64,000 nucleotides of DNA from DASWJZ01 sp963792885. Its GTDB lineage: Bacteria; Pseudomonadota; Alphaproteobacteria; Rhizobiales; Afifellaceae. The stretch spans positions 496,001 to 560,000 of the forward strand of contig CAWBXX010000002.1 in the NCBI GenBank assembly GCA_963792885.1, in the 5' to 3' direction. The notes beneath the pieces are model-generated. The model was given only the letters and a program-made list of their open reading frames with translations. It had not been told where the DNA came from and did not search any database. Both the position numbers and the translations under genes were made by a program. Shown here in pieces: positions 1 to 7,811 of this stretch (position 1 is the first letter of the stretch; the number at the start of each line of letters is the position of its first letter).

Positions 1-567
1 GGCGACTCAGCTGTCGAATGCGGGCCTGCTCGCGACCGAGGCGGTTCGCTCCGCCACGTCGGCGCTCGTCAGGCTCGAAGGGCGAAGCATCCTCGTGGCG
101 GCGCCGCGCCATCAAGAGGTGGAGATCCTCCGCCGACACCTCGACGCAACACCGGCGCTTGCCGAACGCATCCGCATCGCGCCGCCCGAGGCAGTCCGGG
201 CATTCGTCGCGGCGCGCCGCCATCCGGCGCTGACGCATTACGCCGTCAATAGGCTCGCGCGCGTCCTGCCCGCGCTGTCGTCCAGAAGCGGACGGCGGCC
301 GGGCGCTACCGGGCACAAGGCGCTTTTCGCGGCGCTCGCCGCGCTCGCCCTCGTCGCGCCGCTTGCGACGCTGAACGCCCTCTGGCTGCTCTTCACGCTC
401 TTCTTCCTGAACTGCAGCTTCTGGCGTCTTGCAGCAGCGTTCCGTCAATCCCACCCGCTTCGCGTGGAGCCGATCGCGGATAGCCGCCTGCCGCTCTACT
501 CGGTCCTTGTTCCCCTTTATCGCGAGGCGGCGGTCGTGCCTGATCTCATCGATCACCTCTCACGGCT

Positions 568-575
568 CGACTATC
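568..575. repeat. Target-site duplication, left copy (CGACTATC)
   Basis: The eight bases CGACTATC lie immediately outside the left inverted repeat and are repeated exactly at 1879-1886, immediately outside the right one. One copy is enough to restore the glycosyltransferase reading frame. This is the footprint of a transposition event with an 8-bp stagger. Confidence 0.93.
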
Positions 576-596
576 CGGCCTTATGTATCAAGAGCA
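576..596 (+). repeat. Left terminal inverted repeat (21 bp)
   Basis: It starts CGGCCTTATGTATC and is the exact reverse complement of 1858-1878 over all 21 bases. It directly abuts the target duplication at 568-575. Confidence 0.94.
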
Positions 597-691
597 CCAT
601 ACCCATCTAACGCGCCTTACTCGCTAGAGGCGCGTCGTTGACTGTTTCTACTACCTTACGTAGCCTCCCGTTTCGTCGCGGGGGGATAGTC

Positions 692-1690
692 GTGAGCCGG
701 GAAAAGTTCGAAGTCATCTTCGATGGCCCGGCGCTGTCCAATCATATGATGGACGTGCGCGATCTGGCCCCAGCGCTTCTAGCGCTGGGCAACACCATCC
801 GCCGCGCCAACCAAGACCTCAACGGCGACAAAGCGCAGGTAAACGTTCTTGTCGATTCAGGATTTGAGCACGGGTGTTTTCAAGTTAATTTGGAACTTAC
901 ACAGCATATCATTGAGCAGATCAAAAGTTTTCTAGCGGATGACGATGTAAAAACTGCCAAGGATATTTTAGAGTGGCTTGGGCTTATTGGTGCACTTGGA
1001 ACTGGTAGTGTATTCGGCTTTCTGAAACTTCGCCGTGGCCGAAAGATACAGTCGATCACGGAGGTGAAGGATTCAGAGCAGTCTGGCACGATCACCGTCC
1101 AGATCGAGGGCGATGATAACCCGGTCACAATCAACCAGACAGTTTACCAGCTTGCCAACGACCCCAAGCTTGTGAAGCCGATAAAGGAGTTTGTTTCGAC
1201 AACGGAGAAGCCGGGGATCAATGAGATTCGCACGACCGTCGACGATGTGCTTTTAGCTCAGATAACGTCGGCAGATGCGCGCGATATTATCGAGTCGTGC
1301 GAGGTTGTTGCAGACCAGACCGAAGACCCTGAAACGAGTGTCGTGAAAGCAAGTCTGCGACCCTATGCTCCCGTCTTCGATGAAGGTGAGAAGTGGCGGT
1401 TCTGGTATGGCGGTCACGCCGTCGCGGTCGATATTTCCGACACCACGATTGCACAAGACGCCATCACGCGGGGAACCGTGGGAATCGATGACGTTTATCG
1501 TGTTGAGATGGATATCTCGGAAAGGCGCACACCAGGAGGACAGTTCAAGCACGACTACAAGGTTCGACGTGTTCTTGGCTTCACCCCGGGACTGACACAG
1601 GTGGATTTATTTGCGCCTCGGAACGTCATTCGAGACGAAACTCCTTCGCGCCCGCAGCTTCCAAAACCTGAAGAAGAAAAGCCGCAGTAA
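692..1690 (+). CDS. Cargo protein of unknown function in the 1.3-kb element (332 aa)
   Basis: I do not recognise a characterised function. I chose the GTG at 692 because a GGGGGA Shine-Dalgarno-like run (681-686) precedes it by a few bases and the protein then begins SREKFEVIFDGPAL. The upstream in-frame extension to the TTG at 638 runs through a hairpin. Visible layout: an N-terminal region with FDGPALSNHMMDVRDLAPALLALG and NLELTQHIIEQI; a hydrophobic stretch (LIGALGTGSVFGFL, about residues 98-111) followed by basic LRRGRK; a middle segment with NPVTINQTVYQLAND; and a C-terminal beta-rich segment with EGEKWRFWYGGHAV and a Pro/Glu-rich tail. There is no signal peptide and no nuclease or transposase motif that I can see. 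From memory, similar N- and C-terminal patterns recur in scattered uncharacterised bacterial proteins; this is unverified. As the only gene in the element it is either selfish cargo or a host-benefit or defence passenger. Confidence 0.8.
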   Translation: MSREKFEVIFDGPALSNHMMDVRDLAPALLALGNTIRRANQDLNGDKAQVNVLVDSGFEHGCFQVNLELTQHIIEQIKSFLADDDVKTAKDILEWLGLIGALGTGSVFGFLKLRRGRKIQSITEVKDSEQSGTITVQIEGDDNPVTINQTVYQLANDPKLVKPIKEFVSTTEKPGINEIRTTVDDVLLAQITSADARDIIESCEVVADQTEDPETSVVKASLRPYAPVFDEGEKWRFWYGGHAVAVDISDTTIAQDAITRGTVGIDDVYRVEMDISERRTPGGQFKHDYKVRRVLGFTPGLTQVDLFAPRNVIRDETPSRPQLPKPEEEKPQ

Positions 1691-1745
1691 ACCCACCCCG
1701 GCTGATCTTGTTATTCAGGTTCTTCTCGTTCTCTTGAATGCCTAT

Positions 1746-1764
1746 AGCCGAGAGTCGTTCGGCT
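1746..1764 (+). repeat. Subterminal hairpin AGCCGA/TCGGCT inside the element
   Basis: Perfect 6-bp arms at 1746-1751 and 1759-1764 separated by 7 nt, 55 bp after the cargo stop codon. It may help terminate the cargo transcript or be part of the transposase-recognised end. No T-run follows. Confidence 0.5.
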
Positions 1765-1780
1765 AGATCACGGTAGCTCT

Positions 1781-1804
1781 AATATCACCGCAAGCGATGA
1801 TATT
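1781..1804 (+). repeat. Subterminal hairpin AATATCACCGC/GCGATGATATT inside the element
   Basis: Eleven-base arms (1781-1791 and 1794-1804) pair with one mismatch around a 2-nt loop. The hairpin lies 54 bp inside the right inverted repeat. It is AT-rich at the base and has no downstream T-run, so it looks more like a recognition or structural site than a classic terminator. Confidence 0.5.
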
Positions 1805-1857
1805 TGAGGCCAGCAATGCCCGCGAATGCTTTCAAGGCCAGTCCGGTCACGCAGGAA

Positions 1858-1878
1858 TGCTCTTGATACATAAGGCCG
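1858..1878 (-). repeat. Right terminal inverted repeat (21 bp)
   Basis: Exact reverse complement of 576-596, ending ...CATAAGGCCG at 1878 and abutting the second target copy. Confidence 0.94.
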
Positions 1879-1886
1879 CGACTATC
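1879..1886. repeat. Target-site duplication, right copy (CGACTATC)
   Basis: Identical to 568-575. The glycosyltransferase frame resumes directly after it. Confidence 0.93.
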
Positions 1887-2937
1887 CCTCCGCCAAGCTC
1901 GAAGTGCTCCTGATCGTCGAGGCGGACGACCTTGAGACCCGCACGGCGGTGGCGAAGGCCGCGGAGCGGCCGCAATTCGAGGTCGTCGTCGTGCCGCCGG
2001 GCGAGCCGCGCACCAAGCCGAAAGCGCTCACCTATGCGCTCGCCTTCGCGCGCGGCGACTACGTCGTCGTCTTCGACGCGGAGGATAGGCCGGAGCTCGA
2101 CCAGTTGCGCAAGGCCGCGGCGGTGTTCCGTGAGCGGCCGGAGCTCGGCTGCGCTCAAGCGCGGCTCGCGCCCGACAACGGCGGAAGCTGGCTCGCCCGC
2201 ATGTTCGCCGTCGAATACGCCGCGAACTTCGAGGTGCTTCTGCCGGCGCTCGCGGATTGGGGCGCGCCGCTGCCGCTCGGTGGGACGTCGAACCATTTTC
2301 CACGCGCCGTCTTGGAGAAGGTCGGGGCATGGGACCCCTTCAACGTGACGGAGGACGCCGATCTCGGCATCAGGCTCGCGCGCTTTGGCTATCTCTCCGC
2401 CACCATCCGTTCGCACACCTACGAGGAGGCGCCCGTCAGCTTCCGGCAATGGCTGCCGCAGCGCCGGCGCTGGATCAAGGGATGGATACAGACGGTCGCG
2501 CTCTGTCTCGGGCGCGGCATCTCGCCAAGCCTGCGGCTGCCGCTTCGCGAGCGCCTCGCCGTCCATGGCGTGCTCACCGCCGGTGTGCTCGGGCTTCTTC
2601 TCTTCCCCGCATCGCTTTGGTTCATCGCTGCCGCGATTGTCGCGATTCTGAGCGACAGCTATCCGCAAGGCTTCGTCGCGCGGACACTCCTTGCACTCTG
2701 CCTCTGCAACGTCTCGGCGGCCACGTTGGCGGCGATGGTCTCGGCGCTGCGCGGCATCGTCGCTGCACGGGTCGTGCGCCTCGTCTGGCACATCCCGTTC
2801 CTCCCCATCTATTGGGCGCTGATGTCGCTCGCTGCGTGGCAGGCGCTCTACCAGTATTTCCGCCAGCCCTCCGCCTGGGAGAAAACGGCGCATGGCGTCG
2901 CCCGCGACCGCAGAACGCCGAGCGAGCTTCGCTTCTT

Positions 2938-4761
2938 CTAGCCGCGCGCCTTCGGTAAGCGGAGCTTCAGCTTGTCGAACCAGCCGCGCACCATCGCGGA
3001 GAAATCGACGAGCGCACCGAGAACCGGCCAGACCGCCGGCCCCGGCGTCGGCTCCGGTGCGACCGCAAGGCCGGCGCCCGTCACCGCGCCGCTCTCGTCG
3101 GTGTCGCGAACGATCAGCTCCAGGTAACCGATCGGCACGCGGTCGCCGACCTCCGCCTGTCCGCCGAGCCGCTCCAGCATGAAGACGCCGATCGGCGTCG
3201 CCGGATCGCCCGGCGGCGCGACGCCGTAAGCCTGCGAGAGCTCGGCGAGCGTATGGTCGGTGTCGATATAGAAGGCGCCGAAGAAGTCCTTGTCGTCCTC
3301 CTCGACCGGCGCGGGGCTGGCGAAGAGGCGGTCGAGGAGCCGGATGTTACGCGGCGCGGTGAAGAGATAGATGCGGTCGTCGGCCTCGATGCGCCCCGCA
3401 TATTGCGGTCGCATCGACTGGCCCTTCCGGACGACGAGCGAGGGGCGCGCCCACCGCGGGATGCGCTCGCCACGCGCCACGGGACTATCGGGAACCACAT
3501 GATAGACCACGAGCTCGTGGTTCGCGGTGCCGGGAAGCTCAAGCTCCACCTTGTCGACCGGCCCGAGCGTCGGCGGGATGATGAGGCCGAGCTGACGCGC
3601 CATCGGGCGGATCGTCCAGCCCTGCACCACGAGCGACACGAGCACGATGATGAAGGCGGCGTTGAAGATCACGTGGCCGCTCGGCAGCGTCGCCGTCAGC
3701 GGCAGGATGGCGAGAAGCAGCGAAACCGCGCCGCGGAGACCCACCCAGGCAACGAAGGTCTTCTCCTCGCGCTGGAAGCGGAACGGCCAGAGGCAGAGCC
3801 AGATCGCGACCGGCCGCGCCACGAAGATCAGGAAGATGCCGATCGCGACGCTCGGCAGGAGCAGGTGCGGGAACTCCGAGGGCGTCGCGAGAAGCCCGAA
3901 GACCACGAACATTCCGATCTGCGCGAGCCAGGTCATGCCGTCCTGGAAGCGGCGCAGAGCCAGCGCCTGCCTGAGCCGCCGGTTTCCGGCGATCAGGCCG
4001 GCGATGTAGACGGCGAGGAAGCCGCTGCAATGGAGCACGCCCGCGATGCCGAAGAGGACGAGCGAGGCGGCAAGCACCACGACTGGATAAAGCCCGGATT
4101 CAAGGTCGAGCCGATTGACCAGCCTGACGATCGCGAGCCCGCCGCCGAGCCCGAGCAGGAGCCCGAGGCCCATCTCGCGTGCGAACGCGATCGCGAAGTT
4201 GAGTGTCACGCCTTCCGGCGGTGTCCCCATGACGATGAGCTCGACCAGCGTCACGGTGATGAAGATCGCCATCGGGTCGTTACAGCCCGACTCGACTTCG
4301 AGCACGGCGCGCACGCGGTCGCGAAGGTGGATGCCGCCGACGCGAAGCAGGAAGAACACCGCGGCGGCGTCGGTCGAGCTGACGACGGCGCCGAGCAGGA
4401 AGGATTGGAGCCAGTGGACGCGGAGGACGAAATGCGCGGCGACGCCGACGAGCGCCGTAGTCAGCACCACGCCGATCGTGGCGAGCACGATCGCCGGTGC
4501 CGCCGCCTGGCGGAAGACTGAAAGCCGCGTGCCGAAGCCTGAATCGAAGAGGATGATGGCGAGCGCCAAACTGCCGAGGAAATAGGCCGCGGCGGCGTTG
4601 TCGAATTTAAGCCCGAGCCCGTCCTCCCCGGCGAGGAGGCCGACCGAAAGGAAGATCAACAGGATCGGTGCGCCGAAGCGAAACGCGATCCAGCTCGTGA
4701 AGACCGCCGCCATGATGAGCCCGGCGCCGATCAGGATCGCCAGGTACATCGTCTCAAGCAT
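2938..4761 (-). CDS. nhaP2: Potassium/proton antiporter, NhaP2/CvrA type (607 aa)
   Basis: CPA1-type cation/proton antiporter of the inner membrane, expected to expel K+ (or Na+) in exchange for protons. About 385 N-terminal residues form roughly twelve membrane segments with exchanger-type sequence (SVGLLAGEDGLG near the start, SGCNDPMAIF near residue 160). They are followed by a TrkA-C-like segment and a C-terminal domain of about 90 residues like that at the end of CvrA/NhaP2 and CorC proteins. The total length fits that family. A second Met at codon 5 is an alternative start. The downstream end overlaps the glycosyltransferase stop convergently by 3 bp. Upstream lies kup in the same direction, so two potassium transporters of opposite sense are adjacent. 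Confidence 0.9.
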   Translation of the reverse strand: MLETMYLAILIGAGLIMAAVFTSWIAFRFGAPILLIFLSVGLLAGEDGLGLKFDNAAAAYFLGSLALAIILFDSGFGTRLSVFRQAAAPAIVLATIGVVLTTALVGVAAHFVLRVHWLQSFLLGAVVSSTDAAAVFFLLRVGGIHLRDRVRAVLEVESGCNDPMAIFITVTLVELIVMGTPPEGVTLNFAIAFAREMGLGLLLGLGGGLAIVRLVNRLDLESGLYPVVVLAASLVLFGIAGVLHCSGFLAVYIAGLIAGNRRLRQALALRRFQDGMTWLAQIGMFVVFGLLATPSEFPHLLLPSVAIGIFLIFVARPVAIWLCLWPFRFQREEKTFVAWVGLRGAVSLLLAILPLTATLPSGHVIFNAAFIIVLVSLVVQGWTIRPMARQLGLIIPPTLGPVDKVELELPGTANHELVVYHVVPDSPVARGERIPRWARPSLVVRKGQSMRPQYAGRIEADDRIYLFTAPRNIRLLDRLFASPAPVEEDDKDFFGAFYIDTDHTLAELSQAYGVAPPGDPATPIGVFMLERLGGQAEVGDRVPIGYLELIVRDTDESGAVTGAGLAVAPEPTPGPAVWPVLGALVDFSAMVRGWFDKLKLRLPKARG

Positions 4762-4860
4762 CGCCGCCTCGTCCGACCGGAGACCTTCCTGATAAGGGCG
4801 AAAGCAAGATCGGGTCCAGGGCTTGGCGCCGGGCGGAGCGCCGCCGCATCGAACGCGACG

Positions 4861-6846
4861 CTAGATCGTGACCTGCGCGCCGATCTCCACCACGCGCTCC
4901 GCGGGGATGTGGAAATATCCCGTCGCCGAGTCCGCCGAGCCGGCGAGCGCTATGAACACCTTGTCCTGCCACAAGGGCATTCCGGAATGTTTCGAGGCCT
5001 TGAGGCTCCGCCGCGACATGAAGAACGAGGTCGACATGATGTCGAAGGAGAGCCCGAGCTTGCGGCAGGCGGCGATGCCTTTGAGGATGTTCGGCGTCTC
5101 CATGTAGCCGAAGGTCATCGTGATCTGCTGGAAGGAGGGCGAGAGATCGGTGATCGTGGCGCGCTGCTCGGGCGGCACGCGCGGCGTCTGCTCGGTGCGG
5201 ATCGTCAGGATGATGTTCCGCTCGTGGATGATCTTGTTGTGCTTCAGGTTGTGGAGGAGGGCGGTCGGCGCGCCGTCAGGGTTGCCGGTGAGGAAGATCG
5301 CGGTGCCCGGCACACGGTGTCGCGGTTTTGAATCGAGCTGGTGAACGAGGTCGGAGAGCGAGACCTCGATGCGGCGCGTTTTCTCCGCCAGGATGGCGGT
5401 GCCTTTTCGCCAGGTCAGCATGATGAGGACGAGCACGCCGCCGAAAAGGATCGGCAGCCAGCCGCCGTTCGGTATCTTGAGGCTGTTCGCCGACAGAAAC
5501 AGCGTGGCGATGAGCACGAAGGGCCCGAGCGTTGCGAGCGCGGTGACGAGCCGCCAGTGCCAGCAGCAGCGAAGCACGATGATGCCGAGCGTCGCGTCGA
5601 CGACCATCGTGCCGGCGACGGCGATGCCATAGGCCGAGGCAAGATCGCCCGACGATCCGAAGAGGAGCGTGAGCAGCACCACAGCCGTGAAGAGCAGCCA
5701 GTTGATGCGCGGGATGTAGATCTGTCCCGTCGTCGTCTCCGAGGTGAAGAGGATGCGCATGCGCGGCAGAAGTCCGAGCTGGATCGCCTGCCGGGTCAGC
5801 GAATAGGTGCCGCTGATCACGGCCTGGCTGGCGATCACCGTCGCCGCTGTCGCGAGGATGACGACCGGCACCACCGCCCAATCCGGAAAGAGCAGGAAGA
5901 ACGGGTTCTTGCGAGCCGTCGGGTCGCCCAGGATCAGCGCGCCCTGGCCCAGATAGTTGAGCGCGAGCGCCGGGAAGACCACGCAGTACCAGGCGGCCTG
6001 GATCGGCGTCCGCCCGAAGTGGCCGAGATCGGCGTAGAGCGCCTCCGCGCCCGTCACCACGAGGAAGACGGCGCCGAGCGTGACGAACGCGACGAACTTG
6101 TGCGTGAGGAGGAAGCTCACCCCGTAATATGGATTGATGGCGAAGAGGACGGAAGGCTCGCGCGCGAGCGCCACGAGCCCCGACACGGCAAGCACCACGA
6201 ACCAGAGCGCGGTGATCGGGCCGAAGAAGGCGGAGACCCGCCCCGTGCCGGTCCGCTGCACGGCGAAGAGCGCGATCAGGATCAGGATCGTGAGCGGCAG
6301 CACGACGTCGTTCAGGCGGGGTGTGGCGATCGCCAGGCCCTCCACGGCGGAGAGCACCGAGATCGCCGGAGTGATCGTGGCGTCGCCGTAGAAGAGCGCC
6401 GCTCCGACGATGCCGAGGAGCACGATCCACGGCGACGGTTTGGAGAGCCCGCGCTGCGCGAGCGCCATCAGCGAAAGCGTGCCGCCCTCGCCGTGGTTGT
6501 CGGCGCGCAGCAGGATGAGGACGTATTTGATCGAGACGATGAGCGTCAATGTCCACAGGATCAGCGAGAGCACGCCGAGCACGACGACGCGGTCCGGAAA
6601 CGCACCCTCGTCGGTCGTTGCCGCAATCGCCTGGCGGAAGGCGTAAAGCGGGCTCGTGCCGATGTCGCCGAAGACGACGCCGAGCGAGCCGAGCGCCAGC
6701 TTGAAGAGGCCGGAACGGGCATGATCGCCCGTTCCGTCATGGCCATTCTCGGATACGTCGCTACGCGGAGGCGAGGAGCTTGATGCCATCGGAGAGTTGT
6801 CAGGCGCGGAAGCCGGGGATTTAGCAGAGCCGGTGCTGCGATGCAC
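4861..6846 (-). CDS. kup: KUP/Trk-D family potassium uptake transporter
   Basis: Low-affinity K+ uptake permease of the inner membrane. The N-terminus holds the family signature LGSLGVVFGDIGTSPLYAF, followed by twelve-odd membrane helices and a long soluble C-terminal domain ending ...VVEIGAQVTI. Two starts are possible. The GTG at 6846 has AGGAAGGG directly upstream and gives 661 aa. The ATG at 6789 gives 642 aa, nearer the usual Kup length, but has no clear ribosome site. The upstream FecR-type frame reads into this gene in another frame (see that entry). The antiporter gene follows after 99 bp. Confidence 0.93.
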   Translation of the reverse strand: MHRSTGSAKSPASAPDNSPMASSSSPPRSDVSENGHDGTGDHARSGLFKLALGSLGVVFGDIGTSPLYAFRQAIAATTDEGAFPDRVVVLGVLSLILWTLTLIVSIKYVLILLRADNHGEGGTLSLMALAQRGLSKPSPWIVLLGIVGAALFYGDATITPAISVLSAVEGLAIATPRLNDVVLPLTILILIALFAVQRTGTGRVSAFFGPITALWFVVLAVSGLVALAREPSVLFAINPYYGVSFLLTHKFVAFVTLGAVFLVVTGAEALYADLGHFGRTPIQAAWYCVVFPALALNYLGQGALILGDPTARKNPFFLLFPDWAVVPVVILATAATVIASQAVISGTYSLTRQAIQLGLLPRMRILFTSETTTGQIYIPRINWLLFTAVVLLTLLFGSSGDLASAYGIAVAGTMVVDATLGIIVLRCCWHWRLVTALATLGPFVLIATLFLSANSLKIPNGGWLPILFGGVLVLIMLTWRKGTAILAEKTRRIEVSLSDLVHQLDSKPRHRVPGTAIFLTGNPDGAPTALLHNLKHNKIIHERNIILTIRTEQTPRVPPEQRATITDLSPSFQQITMTFGYMETPNILKGIAACRKLGLSFDIMSTSFFMSRRSLKASKHSGMPLWQDKVFIALAGSADSATGYFHIPAERVVEIGAQVTI

Positions 6847-7691
6847 CCCTTCCTATGCAGTGCAGCAACCGGGCCGGGAGCGAGGCTAGGTGCGCCCCTG
6901 TCCGCCGCCGGCTGCCGCGTGCTGCCGCCATTGCTGTCACCGCCGCTCGGCTCGGCGCGGACGCCGCCGCTGTCGTTGCGGTTGGTGTGCGAGTCCCTCT
7001 CTTCGGTGAACGGCGATCTCGCGCTGCCGCACGCCGATGAGTCCAAGCGGAAATCGGGAAGCAGCGAGCCTTGCGCCGCAGCGATCGGAAAGTAGATCGA
7101 GCGCGAGCCGGGGGGCGGGTCTTGGAAGCCTCCGGCGGTGGCCACGGTGACGCCGCAGGTCTCGCCGACCTGGATGCATCGCCCGTTTCTGTCGCAAAGC
7201 TCCGCCGCACCTTCATAGATCGCGACAGTGGTGCGCCCGGTCCCCGGCTCGACGAAGCCGTCGAGCCCGGTCCCACGCACGCCGATCGTCATCACGGGCG
7301 TCTTAATGAGGTAGGCCTGCTTGCGGCTGTTGCCGGTGATGAAGCGGAAGGCACCGCGTACGGCGCTCAGCGTCACGGTCTGAGCCGTTTTGCCGCTGAA
7401 GACGAAAGCGTCGATGGTGAGCCGCGCCGTCGGGCCGATGACGATGCGCGTATTGTCGACGAAGCGGATCTGCGCCCGACCGGACCGATTGGTGCTGATC
7501 TGGTCGCCCATGAAGACCGCGCCCTCGGTCTCGAGCTCGCGCGCGCCTTCGGCACCGGCAGCGTTTGCCGACTGCGCGACCTTCTCGGCTTTGCCGCTGG
7601 GATCTTGCGCCGCGCTCGCCGGCAGGACGGTCGCCGATAAGGCGACGGCGATTGTAAGGATCGATGCCGCGATCGTTCCTTTCGGAGCCAT
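6561..7691 (-). CDS. Exported FecR-domain protein; 3' end uncertain (probable frameshift near 6890-6960)
   Basis: Secreted or periplasmic protein with a signal peptide (MAPKGTIAASILTIAVALSA, cleavage likely after PASAA) and a FecR domain over roughly residues 60-165 (FMGDQISTNRSGRAQIRF, then TPVMTIGVRGTGLDGFV). A linker with two conserved-looking Cys pairs and a Gly/Asn-rich segment follows. In Hyphomicrobiales this architecture usually ends soon after the low-complexity segment. Here the open frame instead runs 286 bp into kup, producing about 95 Arg/Ser/Ala-rich residues typical of out-of-frame sequence. A one-base shift would meet a TAG near 6885, just before the kup GTG. I therefore trust 6890-7691 and doubt the tail. 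FecR domains sense or scaffold at the envelope; no sigma factor or TonB receptor is adjacent. Confidence 0.7.
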   Translation of the reverse strand: MAPKGTIAASILTIAVALSATVLPASAAQDPSGKAEKVAQSANAAGAEGARELETEGAVFMGDQISTNRSGRAQIRFVDNTRIVIGPTARLTIDAFVFSGKTAQTVTLSAVRGAFRFITGNSRKQAYLIKTPVMTIGVRGTGLDGFVEPGTGRTTVAIYEGAAELCDRNGRCIQVGETCGVTVATAGGFQDPPPGSRSIYFPIAAAQGSLLPDFRLDSSACGSARSPFTEERDSHTNRNDSGGVRAEPSGGDSNGGSTRQPAADRGAPSLAPGPVAALHRKGCIAAPALLNPRLPRLTTLRWHQAPRLRVATYPRMAMTERAIMPVPASSSWRSARSASSSATSARARFTPSARRLRQRPTRVRFRTASSCSACSR

Positions 7692-7811
7692 GTGCTGTCC
7701 TTCGAAGTAAATGTGGCCTCGCTCCCCGTGAGCTTACGCCAAAGCCGTCACGCGCGTCGACACACCGCTTTGGGGGGTGAGCACCCGCTAAGGTTTGCAC
7801 GCTACGCTTCC

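Larger units (their letters stand above)
576..1878 (+). mobile_element. 1,303-bp insertion element with 21-bp perfect TIRs, 8-bp TSD and one non-transposase cargo gene
   Basis: The element is bounded by perfect 21-bp inverted repeats (576-596 and 1858-1878, reading CGGCCTTATGTATCAA... inward from each end) and flanked by the 8-bp duplication CGACTATC. It contains a single plausible gene (692-1690), which does not resemble a transposase: there is no visible DDE pattern, HTH or HUH motif. The interior, especially 850-1150, is more AT-rich than the flanking chromosome. Small hairpins lie just inside both ends (610-635, 1746-1764, 1781-1804). An 8-bp duplication is known for several IS families (IS1595, IS66, ISL3 among them). 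I cannot assign the family from the ends alone. Mobilisation in trans by a related transposase is inferred. Confidence 0.92.
2..2941 (+). pseudogene. GT2 membrane glycosyltransferase, interrupted by the element at 576-1878; 5' end off the window
   Basis: Family 2 (cellulose-synthase-like) processive glycosyltransferase of the inner membrane, probably for an extracellular polysaccharide. The frame is open from the left edge. It has a transmembrane stretch near 316-423 and the GT2 start VLVPLYREA near 505-531. It is then cut at 575 by an inserted element, where translation stops at 608-610. After the insertion the same frame resumes at 1887 with SAKLEVLLIVEADD. Removing 1,311 bp (element plus one target copy) restores a continuous frame through LDYPSAKLE. 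The downstream part carries DAED (2075-2086), TED (2348-2356) and the Q..RRRW motif (about 2446-2475), which are the GT2 catalytic signatures, followed by C-terminal membrane segments. The stop overlaps that of the convergent antiporter gene by 3 bp. The gene is inactive unless the element excises precisely. The substrate is unknown. Confidence 0.9.

Noticed and set aside
3253..6783. Long open frames on the plus strand opposite the antiporter and kup genes (to 480 codons)
   Set aside because: They lie wholly antisense to strongly recognisable genes and are Arg/Glu/Asp-rich in the way expected from the reversed codon pattern of high-GC DNA. No family motif is visible.
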